A stretch of DNA of 5,949 nucleotides from Clostridiales bacterium UBA1740 (GTDB lineage: Bacteria; Bacillota; Clostridia; Oscillospirales; CAG-272): NCBI GenBank assembly GCA_002315715.1, contig DCHY01000013.1, positions 1 through 5,949 of the forward strand. Reading direction: 5' to 3'. Of the stretch, positions 1-5,326 are shown one piece after another; positions within the stretch are counted from its first letter, which is position 1; every line of letters starts with the position of its first letter. A model generated the notes under the pieces. The model saw only the letters and a list, made by a program, of their open reading frames with translations, did not search any database and was not told where the DNA came from. A program made the translations under genes and the position numbers.

Positions 1-19
1 TCTTCTGCTAAGTGCAGAA
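1..19 (+). other. Possible 3' end of an unseen upstream gene, with a small hairpin
   Basis: A 6-bp perfect stem (TTCTGC at 3-8, GCAGAA at 14-19, loop TAAGT) lies just before the plus-strand terminator at 29-55. Of the three plus frames only the one reading TTC TGC TAA (stop at 9-11) closes before that terminator, so a coding gene ending at position 11 is the simplest reading. The stretch could equally be the end of a structured RNA. The gene body is outside the window, so its nature cannot be told. Confidence 0.25.
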
Positions 20-28
20 AGCAAACGA

Positions 29-55
29 GCCCTCGGCGCAAGCCGAGGGCTTTTT
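29..55 (+). terminator. Rho-independent terminator of the gene to the left
   Basis: A perfect 9-bp GC-rich stem, GCCCTCGGC (29-37) with GCCGAGGGC (42-50), closes on a GCAA tetraloop of the stable GNRA type and is followed at once by TTTTT (51-55). On the minus strand no T run follows the stem, so it works as a terminator only for plus-strand transcription. It must therefore serve a gene entering from the left. Confidence 0.9.
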
Positions 56-88
56 GTATGCGCGGGCGCAACTGCGTAGGCATCATCA

Positions 89-219
89 CGGCGAAGCCGC
101 GTCGCTTGTGCCCGGCAAACATCACGCGCCTTTGGCGCACGTCACCGTGCGGCGGCACAACGTCACACCTCCTTCGGCGGAGATATACTCGCTTTGCGAG
201 ATAAGATACCTTCGCGTAT
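89..219. repeat. Array of short hairpins between two convergent terminators
   Basis: Successive small inverted repeats are CGGC-GAA-GCCG (89-99), GCGCC-TTT-GGCGC (126-138), GTGC-GGCG-GCAC (147-158), CTCC-TTCGGC-GGAG (169-182), CTCGC-TTT-GCGAG (188-200) and ATAC-CTTCGC-GTAT (206-219). A weaker TTG/CAA pair sits at 106-118. Spacers are short and resemble one another: ATCAC (121-125), ACGTCAC (139-145), ACGTCAC again (160-166), ATATA (183-187) and ATAAG (201-205). Stem sequences differ while the architecture repeats, which suggests tandem duplication with stem-preserving change rather than chance. From memory, similar hairpin strings with ATATAC-like spacers occur between genes of many Clostridia; this is not verified. 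I see no convincing gene in it and its function is unknown. Confidence 0.6.
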
Positions 220-221
220 AT

Positions 222-253
222 AAAAAGCCCCCAACGGGATTTTCCGTTGGGGG
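222..253 (-). terminator. Rho-independent terminator of the leftward unit (small Cys-rich gene, probably also topB)
   Basis: A perfect 10-bp stem, CCCCCAACGG (228-237) with CCGTTGGGGG (244-253), has a 6-nt loop (238-243). Read on the minus strand it is followed by C and then TTTTT (226 down to 222), the classic intrinsic terminator layout. On the plus strand it is followed only by TTCTG, so any activity in that direction would be weak. It starts 19 nt past the stop codon of the small gene at 273-374. No other terminator is visible between that gene and topB. Confidence 0.9.
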
Positions 254-272
254 TTCTGCTATGCAGGATGTT

Positions 273-374
273 TTAGCCGTTGTTACAGCAGCAACAACAG
301 TAGCAAACCGCGATGGCGAGGATGATGATCCACGCGTTGTTGTCAAAGAGACGGCAGAAACAGGAATGATTCAT
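273..374 (-). CDS. Small cysteine-rich hydrophobic peptide (33 aa), function unknown
   Basis: The minus strand reads ATG at 374-372 through TAA at 275-273, giving 33 residues. The N-terminal part is MNHSCFCRLFDNN. A short hydrophobic core, AWIIILAIAV (14-23), follows, and the tail is CYCCCCCNNG (24-33). Eight of 33 residues are Cys (5, 7, 24, 26-30), five of them consecutive. An SD-like AAAGGA lies at 391-386, 11 nt before the ATG, which is longer than ideal. A strong terminator begins 19 nt after the stop. The start lies 72 nt downstream of the topB stop with no terminator between, so co-transcription with topB is likely. The hydrophobic run is short for a full membrane span, but an N-out or membrane-surface peptide is conceivable. 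The Cys cluster could bind metal, be acylated or form disulfides; none of this is shown. From memory, short Clostridia peptides with the plan 'LFDN-W-hydrophobic-CCC' recur, usually as hypothetical proteins. No characterised homologue is known to me. Confidence 0.66.
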   Translation of the reverse strand: MNHSCFCRLFDNNAWIIILAIAVCYCCCCCNNG

Positions 375-446
375 ACAAAGTCCGGTCCTTTACAGAGTTG
401 CGAGTTTCCCCGCACACTACTATCTTATGCCGCGCCGAAAACCTTG

Positions 447-2570
447 TTACTTGTCAAACGAAAAGACCGCCTTGCCGTCTTGAAGCGTGAGTTTCGCGTC
501 AAAACGCTTGTTATTCTTGGAAACGAAACCGCGGATAAGACCGGTGGTGCCGGTGGCGAGGAGTCTGCCGACTTCCGCTTTGCCGATTTCGCGGTCGAGG
601 ATTTTGACGTTTATTTTGAATGCACAGCCGTCTTTGTATCCCATACAGCCGTAGGCAAATTTGCCGCGCACGACGTTCTTGCCGCAGAGGGGACAAACGC
701 CGACGATTTCGCCGAGGGCGCCGGTGTCTTCCTTCGGAAGATTGAGAGGGGGCGGTGCGCCGTTTTTGAAGATTTCGCCGATTTCGCGCTCGGCGATTTT
801 CACACTGTCGGGGACGGTGATTTCCCCGTGGAAAACCTGCTTGAGGGCGCGGCCCATCTCGCTCGTTTTGTATTTGTCCATCGAAATGCCGAGCCGTCCC
901 ATCGATTCAATGAGTTTTTCACCGCCCGGCAGAATGGAGTACACGTCCTTCTTGAGGGCAATATAGCCGGTATTTTTGGCATTGTCGATGATACCGGTTC
1001 TCGTCGCTTCGGTGCCGAGTTCCAAACCCTCGAAAACCGCCTTGTAGTCCTCGGCATCGTCCACCTCGCCGTTTTCTTCCATCTCTTTGGCGCGGGCTTT
1101 GTCGTCTTTGAAGGGGTTTTTGAGATAGTTATTGAGGGTTTCAATGGTGTAATGCTTCGGCGCCGTCGTTTCTTTTTCCTGCGGCGTAAAGTGGATATTC
1201 ACGATTTCCCCGACTTCGAGTTTCGGGAGAATTTTGTCCTTTTGGGAATAGTCGTCGTATTTGGTGAAACCGGGTTCCAAGAGCACCGTGCCTTTGAGCA
1301 CGAACTCCTCGAGGTCACCGACCTTGATATGGATTTCGCTCTTTTCGGCGATACACTCCTCGGCACAGAACACCGCGACGAAACGCCGCATGACCGTCGA
1401 ATATACCTCGTATTCCTTTTCGGAGAGCGCCTCTTTTTTGGGGATTTTATACGTCGGAGTCAGGGCGGAGTGCGACTCTATCTTGCTGTCGTCGAAGATG
1501 AATTTCGAGTCCTTGAAGCGCACGGGATAGCCGATTTTTCCGACCGAGGACAAGATATTCTTGACCTTGTCTTTTTCGGCGGTCGCCATGTATTCGGAGT
1601 TGGTACGGGGGTAGGTGAGATACCCCGATTCGTACAGTTTTTGCACGACGGCGAGACTGTCCGCCATCGACATTTTGTATTTTTTGCCCAGCACGTTTTG
1701 CAGAGTCGAGAGGGAGTAGAGTTTGCCGGGGAAGACCGTCTCTTTCTTGCTCTTGACCTCGGTCACGACGGCGGTTTCGGCGTTATATTGGGCACAGCGC
1801 GCCTCGGCTTTCTCTTTTTCGTTAGCCGAAAACTTTTCCTTGGTGCTTGAAAGTTCGACGACCTCGCCGTTCGTTTTTTCGCGGCTCGCGATGACGAAGT
1901 ATTTTTCGGGCTTGAAGTTTTTAATCTCCATGTCGCGGTCGTAAATGGCGCGTACGATGGGCACGATGACGCGGCCGACTCGTAATAGGGTGCCGCACTT
2001 AATCGACGCGTAGCGCGTTAAATTGACGCCGTAGAGCCAGTCGATGTAGGTTCTCGCAAAACCTTCGCCGGCGAGGTTTTCATAGGCACACTCGTCCTTC
2101 ATATCCGCAAGGGCGGCGAGCACCGTTTTCGGCGTCTGATCGGGCAGCCAAAGACGCTTGAACGCCTTCGGCGTTTTGAGGGCGTGGGAAACGCAAAGGC
2201 GGACGATAATTTCGCCTTCTCGGTCGGCGTCCCCCGCGTTGATAATCGTGTCGACGTCGTCACGGTTGCACAAATCTTCGATGGTTTTGAACTGACGCGT
2301 CACGCCGCTGTCGACTTTGCCGTCGGCACCGTGCTTGAGTTCGAAATGAAACTCTTTCGGGAAACACGGGAGGTTGGCGAGGGTCCATTTGCGCTCGCCG
2401 TCGGGCGTCGGATTGTAATATTCGATATCGGCAAGGGAGAAAAGGTGGCCGAAAGCCCACGTCACGATATATTCGCCGCCGACGAAATATCCCGTCAACT
2501 TTTTCATGTCGCCGATGGCGTCGGCAATGTTGCGCGCAAGGCTCGGTTTTTCGGCAATAATGACTTTCAC
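447..2570 (-). CDS. topB: DNA topoisomerase III (type IA)
   Basis: This cytoplasmic type IA topoisomerase passes single strands through a transient 5'-phosphotyrosine break; family roles are decatenation and resolving recombination or replication intermediates, usually with a RecQ helicase. The 707-aa length matches bacterial TopB. The N-terminus, MKVIIAEKPSLARNIADAIG, is the typical TopB TOPRIM start with catalytic Glu7. The metal-binding DxDxE is D114, D116, E118. The active-site tyrosine is Y320 in LTYPRTNSEY. A C-terminal zinc ribbon has C626-x2-C629 and C642-x6-C649, as in the topoisomerase C-terminal repeat, followed by a short basic beta-like tail. Two motifs deviate: the usual GRVQTPTL reads GRVIVPIV (199-206), and YPRTD reads YPRTN. 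I associate this variant with clostridial TopB, including plasmid and integrative-element copies, but no mobilisation gene is visible here. The start codon is GTG (2570-2568), fixed by an SD 6 nt upstream. It is divergent from the deo operon. Confidence 0.96.
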   Translation of the reverse strand: MKVIIAEKPSLARNIADAIGDMKKLTGYFVGGEYIVTWAFGHLFSLADIEYYNPTPDGERKWTLANLPCFPKEFHFELKHGADGKVDSGVTRQFKTIEDLCNRDDVDTIINAGDADREGEIIVRLCVSHALKTPKAFKRLWLPDQTPKTVLAALADMKDECAYENLAGEGFARTYIDWLYGVNLTRYASIKCGTLLRVGRVIVPIVRAIYDRDMEIKNFKPEKYFVIASREKTNGEVVELSSTKEKFSANEKEKAEARCAQYNAETAVVTEVKSKKETVFPGKLYSLSTLQNVLGKKYKMSMADSLAVVQKLYESGYLTYPRTNSEYMATAEKDKVKNILSSVGKIGYPVRFKDSKFIFDDSKIESHSALTPTYKIPKKEALSEKEYEVYSTVMRRFVAVFCAEECIAEKSEIHIKVGDLEEFVLKGTVLLEPGFTKYDDYSQKDKILPKLEVGEIVNIHFTPQEKETTAPKHYTIETLNNYLKNPFKDDKARAKEMEENGEVDDAEDYKAVFEGLELGTEATRTGIIDNAKNTGYIALKKDVYSILPGGEKLIESMGRLGISMDKYKTSEMGRALKQVFHGEITVPDSVKIAEREIGEIFKNGAPPPLNLPKEDTGALGEIVGVCPLCGKNVVRGKFAYGCMGYKDGCAFKINVKILDREIGKAEVGRLLATGTTGLIRGFVSKNNKRFDAKLTLQDGKAVFSFDK

Positions 2571-2576
2571 GGTTTT

Positions 2577-2583
2577 CTCCTTT
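2577..2583 (-). promoter_or_regulatory. Ribosome binding site fixing the GTG start of topB
   Basis: The minus strand reads AAAGGAG at 2583-2577, 6 nt before the GTG at 2570-2568. The first codon is not ATG, so this site, together with the conserved KVIIAEKPS N-terminus, decides the start. Confidence 0.85.
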
Positions 2584-2601
2584 CCTTACTTTTCTTTTTT
2601 T

Positions 2602-2617
2602 ATTTTAACATATAATA
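2602..2617 (-). promoter_or_regulatory. Candidate -10 elements for topB
   Basis: On the minus strand, TATTAT (2617-2612) and TAAAAT (2607-2602) are both plausible -10 hexamers in a very AT-rich leader about 30-45 nt before the topB start. Neither has a recognisable TTGACA at 16-18 nt upstream, so choosing between them from sequence alone is not possible. Confidence 0.35.
2611..2616 (+). promoter_or_regulatory. Possible second, upstream -10 for the deo operon
   Basis: TATAAT at 2611-2616 is a perfect plus-strand -10 match. At a 17-nt spacer the -35 position reads ACTTTT, which is poor, and there is no extended TGn. If used, it would give a leader of a little over 100 nt carrying the inverted repeat at 2654-2682 as an RNA hairpin. 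The hexamer overlaps the topB -10 candidate on the other strand, so it may be only a by-product of AT richness. Confidence 0.25.
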
Positions 2618-2653
2618 GGCGAAAATGCTACCCGTTTTCGGAAAAAGCCGGAA

Positions 2654-2682
2654 AAAAGAAAAGTAGATTTTGCTTTTCTTTT
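2654..2682. promoter_or_regulatory. Perfect inverted repeat over the deo promoter, candidate operator
   Basis: AAAAGAAAAG (2654-2663) and CTTTTCTTTT (2673-2682) are exact reverse complements separated by the 9-nt TAGATTTTG. The right arm covers the -35 position (2674-2679) of the extended -10 promoter just downstream. Half-sites therefore lie about 19 nt apart centre to centre, compatible with a dimeric repressor blocking RNA polymerase. The deo operons of other bacteria are controlled by DeoR-type repressors, but I do not recognise this as a known DeoR site. Alternatives are an AT-rich transcript hairpin or low-complexity coincidence from the A/T runs. Confidence 0.4.
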
Positions 2683-2702
2683 CGACACAAGTATGCTATA
2701 CT
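2674..2702 (+). promoter_or_regulatory. Extended -10 sigma-A promoter of the deoC-deoD-deoB-cdd-pdp operon
   Basis: TGCTATACT (2694-2702) holds the TGn extension and the -10 TATACT (2697-2702), five of six to consensus. At a 17-nt spacer the -35 is TTTTCT (2674-2679), a weak match that an extended -10 can tolerate. A start site near 2709 would leave a leader of about 20 nt containing the deoC SD. No other convincing plus-strand promoter lies this close to the operon. Confidence 0.7.
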
Positions 2703-2714
2703 AAAGGTGTATCG

Positions 2715-2722
2715 AAAAGGAG
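2715..2722 (+). promoter_or_regulatory. Ribosome binding site fixing the deoC start
   Basis: AAAAGGAG at 2715-2722 stands 7 nt before the ATG at 2730. It rules out the in-frame ATG at 2670, which has no such site and lies upstream of the -10 hexamer, inside the loop of the inverted repeat. Confidence 0.88.
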
Positions 2723-2729
2723 AAAAACG

Positions 2730-3389
2730 ATGAGAGATTTGAAGGACATTTTGCATCATTGCGATCACACGCTTTTGGCGGTGGACGCCACGTTTGAAGA
2801 CATCAAAACGACGCTTGACGACGCCGTCCGATACGGCACGGCATCCGCCTGCATTCCTTCGCGCTTTGTGAAAGAGGCAAAAGCGTACGTTGGCGACAAA
2901 CTCGCCGTATGCACCGTCATCGGTTTTCCCTCCGGCTATTCGACGACCGAAACGAAGGTGTTTGAAACGCAAGACGCCGTTAAAAACGGTGCCGATGAAA
3001 TCGATATGGTGATTGCCGTCGGTGACTTGAAAGCCGAAAACTACGACAAAGTCGAAGCCGAGATTCGGGCGGTAAAAGCCGCCTGCCGGGGCAAAATTCT
3101 GAAAGTGATTATCGAAACCTGTCTTTTGACGGACGCCGAGAAAATCAAAATGTGCGAGATCGTCACGAGCGCCGGTGCCGATTATATCAAAACTTCCACC
3201 GGCTTTTCCAAGGGCGGCGCCACCTTCGACGACGTGGCTCTGTTCGCCGCGCACGTCGGCAAAAACGTAAAAATCAAGGCGGCAGGCGGTATCGCTTCAC
3301 TTGAGGACGCCGACAGATTTTTGGATCTCGGCGCCGACCGCCTCGGCACAAGCCGTCTTGTCAAGATAGCCAAAGAAAGGGGACTTTGA
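2730..3389 (+). CDS. deoC: Deoxyribose-phosphate aldolase (DERA)
   Basis: This class I aldolase cleaves 2-deoxy-D-ribose 5-phosphate to glyceraldehyde 3-phosphate and acetaldehyde, the last step of deoxynucleoside catabolism, in the cytoplasm. The protein is 219 aa, the usual size for Bacillota DeoC, and forms a single TIM barrel. The Schiff-base lysine is K154 in ADYIKTSTGF, the second catalytic lysine is K183 in VKIKAAGG, and the proton-relay aspartate is D92 in EIDMVI. The phosphate-binding end is in the segments around GGI (186-188) and GTS (206-208). The N-terminus MRDLKDILHHCDHTLL is typical of the family. It is the first gene of the operon, with the promoter about 30 nt upstream, and its stop is separated from deoD by a single base, so translation is probably coupled. 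No anomaly is seen. Confidence 0.97.
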   Translation: MRDLKDILHHCDHTLLAVDATFEDIKTTLDDAVRYGTASACIPSRFVKEAKAYVGDKLAVCTVIGFPSGYSTTETKVFETQDAVKNGADEIDMVIAVGDLKAENYDKVEAEIRAVKAACRGKILKVIIETCLLTDAEKIKMCEIVTSAGADYIKTSTGFSKGGATFDDVALFAAHVGKNVKIKAAGGIASLEDADRFLDLGADRLGTSRLVKIAKERGL

Positions 3390-3390
3390 T

Positions 3391-4119
3391 ATGGCAAACT
3401 ATCCGACACCGCATATTAACGCAACGCCCGAGGATTTCGGCAAAACCGTGCTGATGCCGGGCGATCCGCTCCGCGCCAAATACATCGCCGAGCATTTTCT
3501 CGAAAATCCCAAACTCGTCAACAACATAAGAGGCGTGCAGGGCTACACCGGCACCTACCGCGGCGTCAAAGTCTCGGTCATGGCAAGCGGCATGGGTATG
3601 CCCTCCATCGGCATTTATTCCTATGAACTTTATTACTATTTCGGCGTCGAAAACATCATTCGCGTGGGTTCGGCAGGCGCTTTGCAGGAAAACGTAAAAG
3701 TCCGCGACCTTGTCATCGGCATGGGCGCATCGACCAATTCCAATTTCGGTGAACAGTACGGCGTATGCGGCACCGTCGCCCCCGTCGCTTCCTACGACCT
3801 TTTGAAAATCGCCGTAGCCAAGGCACAAGAGATCGGTTGCGAGGTGAAAGTCGGCAGTCTTTTGTCCTCCGACGTCTTTTACAACGCCGATCCCGCCTTT
3901 CACGAAAAATGGCGAAAACTCGGCTGTCTCGCGGTGGAAATGGAGGCCGCCGCGCTCTATATGAATGCCGCTTACGCCGGCAAACGCGCCCTCGCCGTTT
4001 GCACCGTTTCGGATCACGTTTTGACCGGTGAATCCCTCGATGCCGCCGCCAGAGAAACTTCTTTCACCGATATGATGAAAGTGGCGCTGGAAGTCGCATA
4101 CGAAATGGATAAGCAATAA
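3391..4119 (+). CDS. deoD: Purine-nucleoside phosphorylase, DeoD type
   Basis: It reversibly phosphorolyses purine (deoxy)ribonucleosides to free base and (deoxy)ribose-1-phosphate. The 242-aa length fits the hexameric DeoD family (PNP/UDP family) rather than the trimeric PunA type. Every active-site residue of the E. coli enzyme is present at a constant offset of +4: H8, G24 and R28 (MPGDPLR), R47, R91 and S94 (RVGSAG), E183-M184-E185 (VEMEAA), S207-D208 (SDH) and R221. D208 is the base-protonating acid that lets this class accept adenosine as well as inosine and guanosine. The SD-like AAAGGGG at 3376-3382 lies inside the end of deoC, 8 nt before the ATG. The product feeds DeoB, the next gene. 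No anomaly is seen. Confidence 0.97.
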   Translation: MANYPTPHINATPEDFGKTVLMPGDPLRAKYIAEHFLENPKLVNNIRGVQGYTGTYRGVKVSVMASGMGMPSIGIYSYELYYYFGVENIIRVGSAGALQENVKVRDLVIGMGASTNSNFGEQYGVCGTVAPVASYDLLKIAVAKAQEIGCEVKVGSLLSSDVFYNADPAFHEKWRKLGCLAVEMEAAALYMNAAYAGKRALAVCTVSDHVLTGESLDAAARETSFTDMMKVALEVAYEMDKQ

Positions 4120-4124
4120 TTACT

Positions 4125-4134
4125 AACAATTGTT
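4125..4134. other. 10-bp palindrome in the deoD-deoB gap
   Basis: AACAATTGTT is a perfect palindrome inside the 34-nt deoD-deoB spacer, which is the only sizeable gap in the operon. With no loop it cannot form a useful RNA hairpin, so if it matters at all it would be as a DNA-binding site. It is not a terminator. Chance is a fair alternative in such AT-rich sequence. Confidence 0.25.
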
Positions 4135-4142
4135 TGCAAAAT

Positions 4143-4148
4143 GAGGTG
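4143..4148 (+). promoter_or_regulatory. Ribosome binding site of deoB
   Basis: GAGGTG at 4143-4148 pairs with the 3' end of 16S rRNA and stands 5 nt before the ATG at 4154. Its independent strength fits the looser 34-nt spacing after deoD. Confidence 0.8.
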
Positions 4149-4153
4149 TTTTC

Positions 4154-5323
4154 ATGTGTAAACGCGCCTTTATTATCGTCCTTGACTCTTTCGGCATCGG
4201 GTACGAGCCGGACGCCGACGCTTTCGGTGACGTCGGAGCGAACACTCTCAAACGAATCGCAGGTTCTCGAAAATTCGACACGCCGAATCTCATAAAACTC
4301 GGACTTGGCTCTATCGACGGGGTGGACTGTTTGCCCAAACCCGCTCCCGCCGCCGCCGTCTTGCGTCTGCGCGAGAGAAGCATGGGAAAAGATACGACCG
4401 TCGGGCATTTTGAACTTTCCGGCGTCGTTATGGATAAACCTCTGCCGACTTACCCTTTCGGCTTTCCCGATGATTGGATTGCGGCTTTTTCCAAAGAGGT
4501 CGGTCGCGGCGTGCTATGCAACAAACCCTATTCCGGCACCGACGTCATTCGCGATTTCGGAGAAGAGCATCTCAAGACCGGGAAACTCATCGTATATACC
4601 TCCGCCGACAGCGTTTTTCAGATTGCGGCGCATGAATCTTTGATTCCGCCCGAAGAACTCTATGACGTTTGTAAAAAAGCACGGGCACTGCTCGTCGGTG
4701 AGCACGCCGTCGGCCGCGTGATTGCAAGACCGTTTGTCGGTACCTGCTCCGCGGATTTCAAACGCACGGCAAACCGCCGTGATTTCTCTCTCGAAGCCCC
4801 CGGCAAAACGCTGCTTGACGCTGTCAAGGAAGCGGGGCTTGACGTGATTTCCGTCGGTAAAATTTTCGACATTTTTGCCGGTCGCGGCGTGACGGAAGCC
4901 CATCTCACTCACGGAAACGAGGAGGGGATGCAGACGGCGCTCCAACTGACAAAACGCGACTTTCACGGTCTTTGTTTTATCAATCTCGTGGATTTCGATA
5001 TGCTCTACGGCCATAGGCAGGACGTGGACGGTTATGCCGCCGCTATGACGGCTTTTGACCGTTTTCTCCCGTCATTACTCGCTCAAATGCGAAAAGACGA
5101 CCTATTATTTATCACGGCAGACCACGGATGCGACCCCGGTGATAACTCCACCGACCATACGCGTGAGTACGTGCCCTGCCTTGTCGTCGGCGACGGTATC
5201 GCCCCCGGCAATTACGGCACGAGGACGTCTTTTGCCGATCTCGGCGTGACGGTTGCCGACGCGCTCGGTGTGTCTTTCCATCCGCCGGTCGGCGAGAGTT
5301 TTCTCCCGCTTTTGAGAGGATAA
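4154..5323 (+). CDS. deoB: Phosphopentomutase
   Basis: It interconverts (deoxy)ribose 1-phosphate and 5-phosphate, linking the nucleoside phosphorylases to DeoC. The 389-aa length is the family norm. It is a di-manganese member of the alkaline phosphatase superfamily. The residues match the Bacillus cereus enzyme: D11 in VLDSFGIG; the phosphorylated threonine, probably T81, in GKDTTVGH; D282 and H287 in DFDMLYGH; D323 and H324 in TADHG; H335 in DHTREYVP. The cap domain, roughly residues 95-210, carries the family-typical stretches NKPYSGTDVI and VYTSADSVFQIAAHE. It is distinct from the ManB-like phosphomutases of the alpha-D-phosphohexomutase family. It lies 34 nt after deoD and 3 nt before cdd. 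No anomaly is seen. Confidence 0.97.
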   Translation: MCKRAFIIVLDSFGIGYEPDADAFGDVGANTLKRIAGSRKFDTPNLIKLGLGSIDGVDCLPKPAPAAAVLRLRERSMGKDTTVGHFELSGVVMDKPLPTYPFGFPDDWIAAFSKEVGRGVLCNKPYSGTDVIRDFGEEHLKTGKLIVYTSADSVFQIAAHESLIPPEELYDVCKKARALLVGEHAVGRVIARPFVGTCSADFKRTANRRDFSLEAPGKTLLDAVKEAGLDVISVGKIFDIFAGRGVTEAHLTHGNEEGMQTALQLTKRDFHGLCFINLVDFDMLYGHRQDVDGYAAAMTAFDRFLPSLLAQMRKDDLLFITADHGCDPGDNSTDHTREYVPCLVVGDGIAPGNYGTRTSFADLGVTVADALGVSFHPPVGESFLPLLRG

Positions 5324-5326
5324 ACC

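Noticed and set aside
166..174. CACCTCCTT on the plus strand, resembling the 3' end of 16S rRNA
   Set aside because: Only the anti-SD core matches and the bases before it do not continue the conserved rRNA helix. It is explained by the hairpin at 169-182.
422..457. A perfect TTGACA (457-452, minus) with TAAGAT (427-422) as a private promoter for the small Cys-rich gene
   Set aside because: The spacer is 24 nt, far outside 16-18, and the TTGACA is part of the last topB codons and stop (Phe-Asp-Lys-stop). At 17 nt the -10 position reads CGCGGC. Co-transcription with topB is simpler.
12..1850. A 612-codon open frame on the plus strand, antisense to topB
   Set aside because: It is in exact codon register with topB, so it stays open simply because topB uses no TTA, CTA or TCA codons from residue 242 onward (the closing TGA is the complement of Ser241 TCA). 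It runs through the plus-strand terminator, the hairpin array and the small Cys-rich gene, and its product is low-complexity, rich in Phe, Val, Gly and Arg.
447..2570. topB as a marker of an integrative or conjugative element
   Set aside because: No integrase, relaxase, type IV secretion gene, attachment repeat or IS end is visible, and the neighbour is a housekeeping nucleoside operon. Chromosomal topB is common in Bacillota.
2670..2729. Upstream in-frame ATG extending DeoC by 20 residues
   Set aside because: The extension would start in the loop of the inverted repeat, upstream of the -10 hexamer, and lacks an SD. The ATG at 2730 has AAAAGGAG at 7 nt and matches the family N-terminus.
2571..2729. 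A riboswitch or tRNA-like leader before deoC
   Set aside because: The likely leader is only about 20 nt from the best promoter, and the rest is low-complexity A/T runs. I see no conserved aptamer-like helices.
2628..4116. Long minus-strand open frames opposite deoC (2628-3254) and deoD (3361-4116)
   Set aside because: They mirror clearly functional genes, the deoD one codon for codon, and owe their length to the same codon bias. Their products have no recognisable motif.
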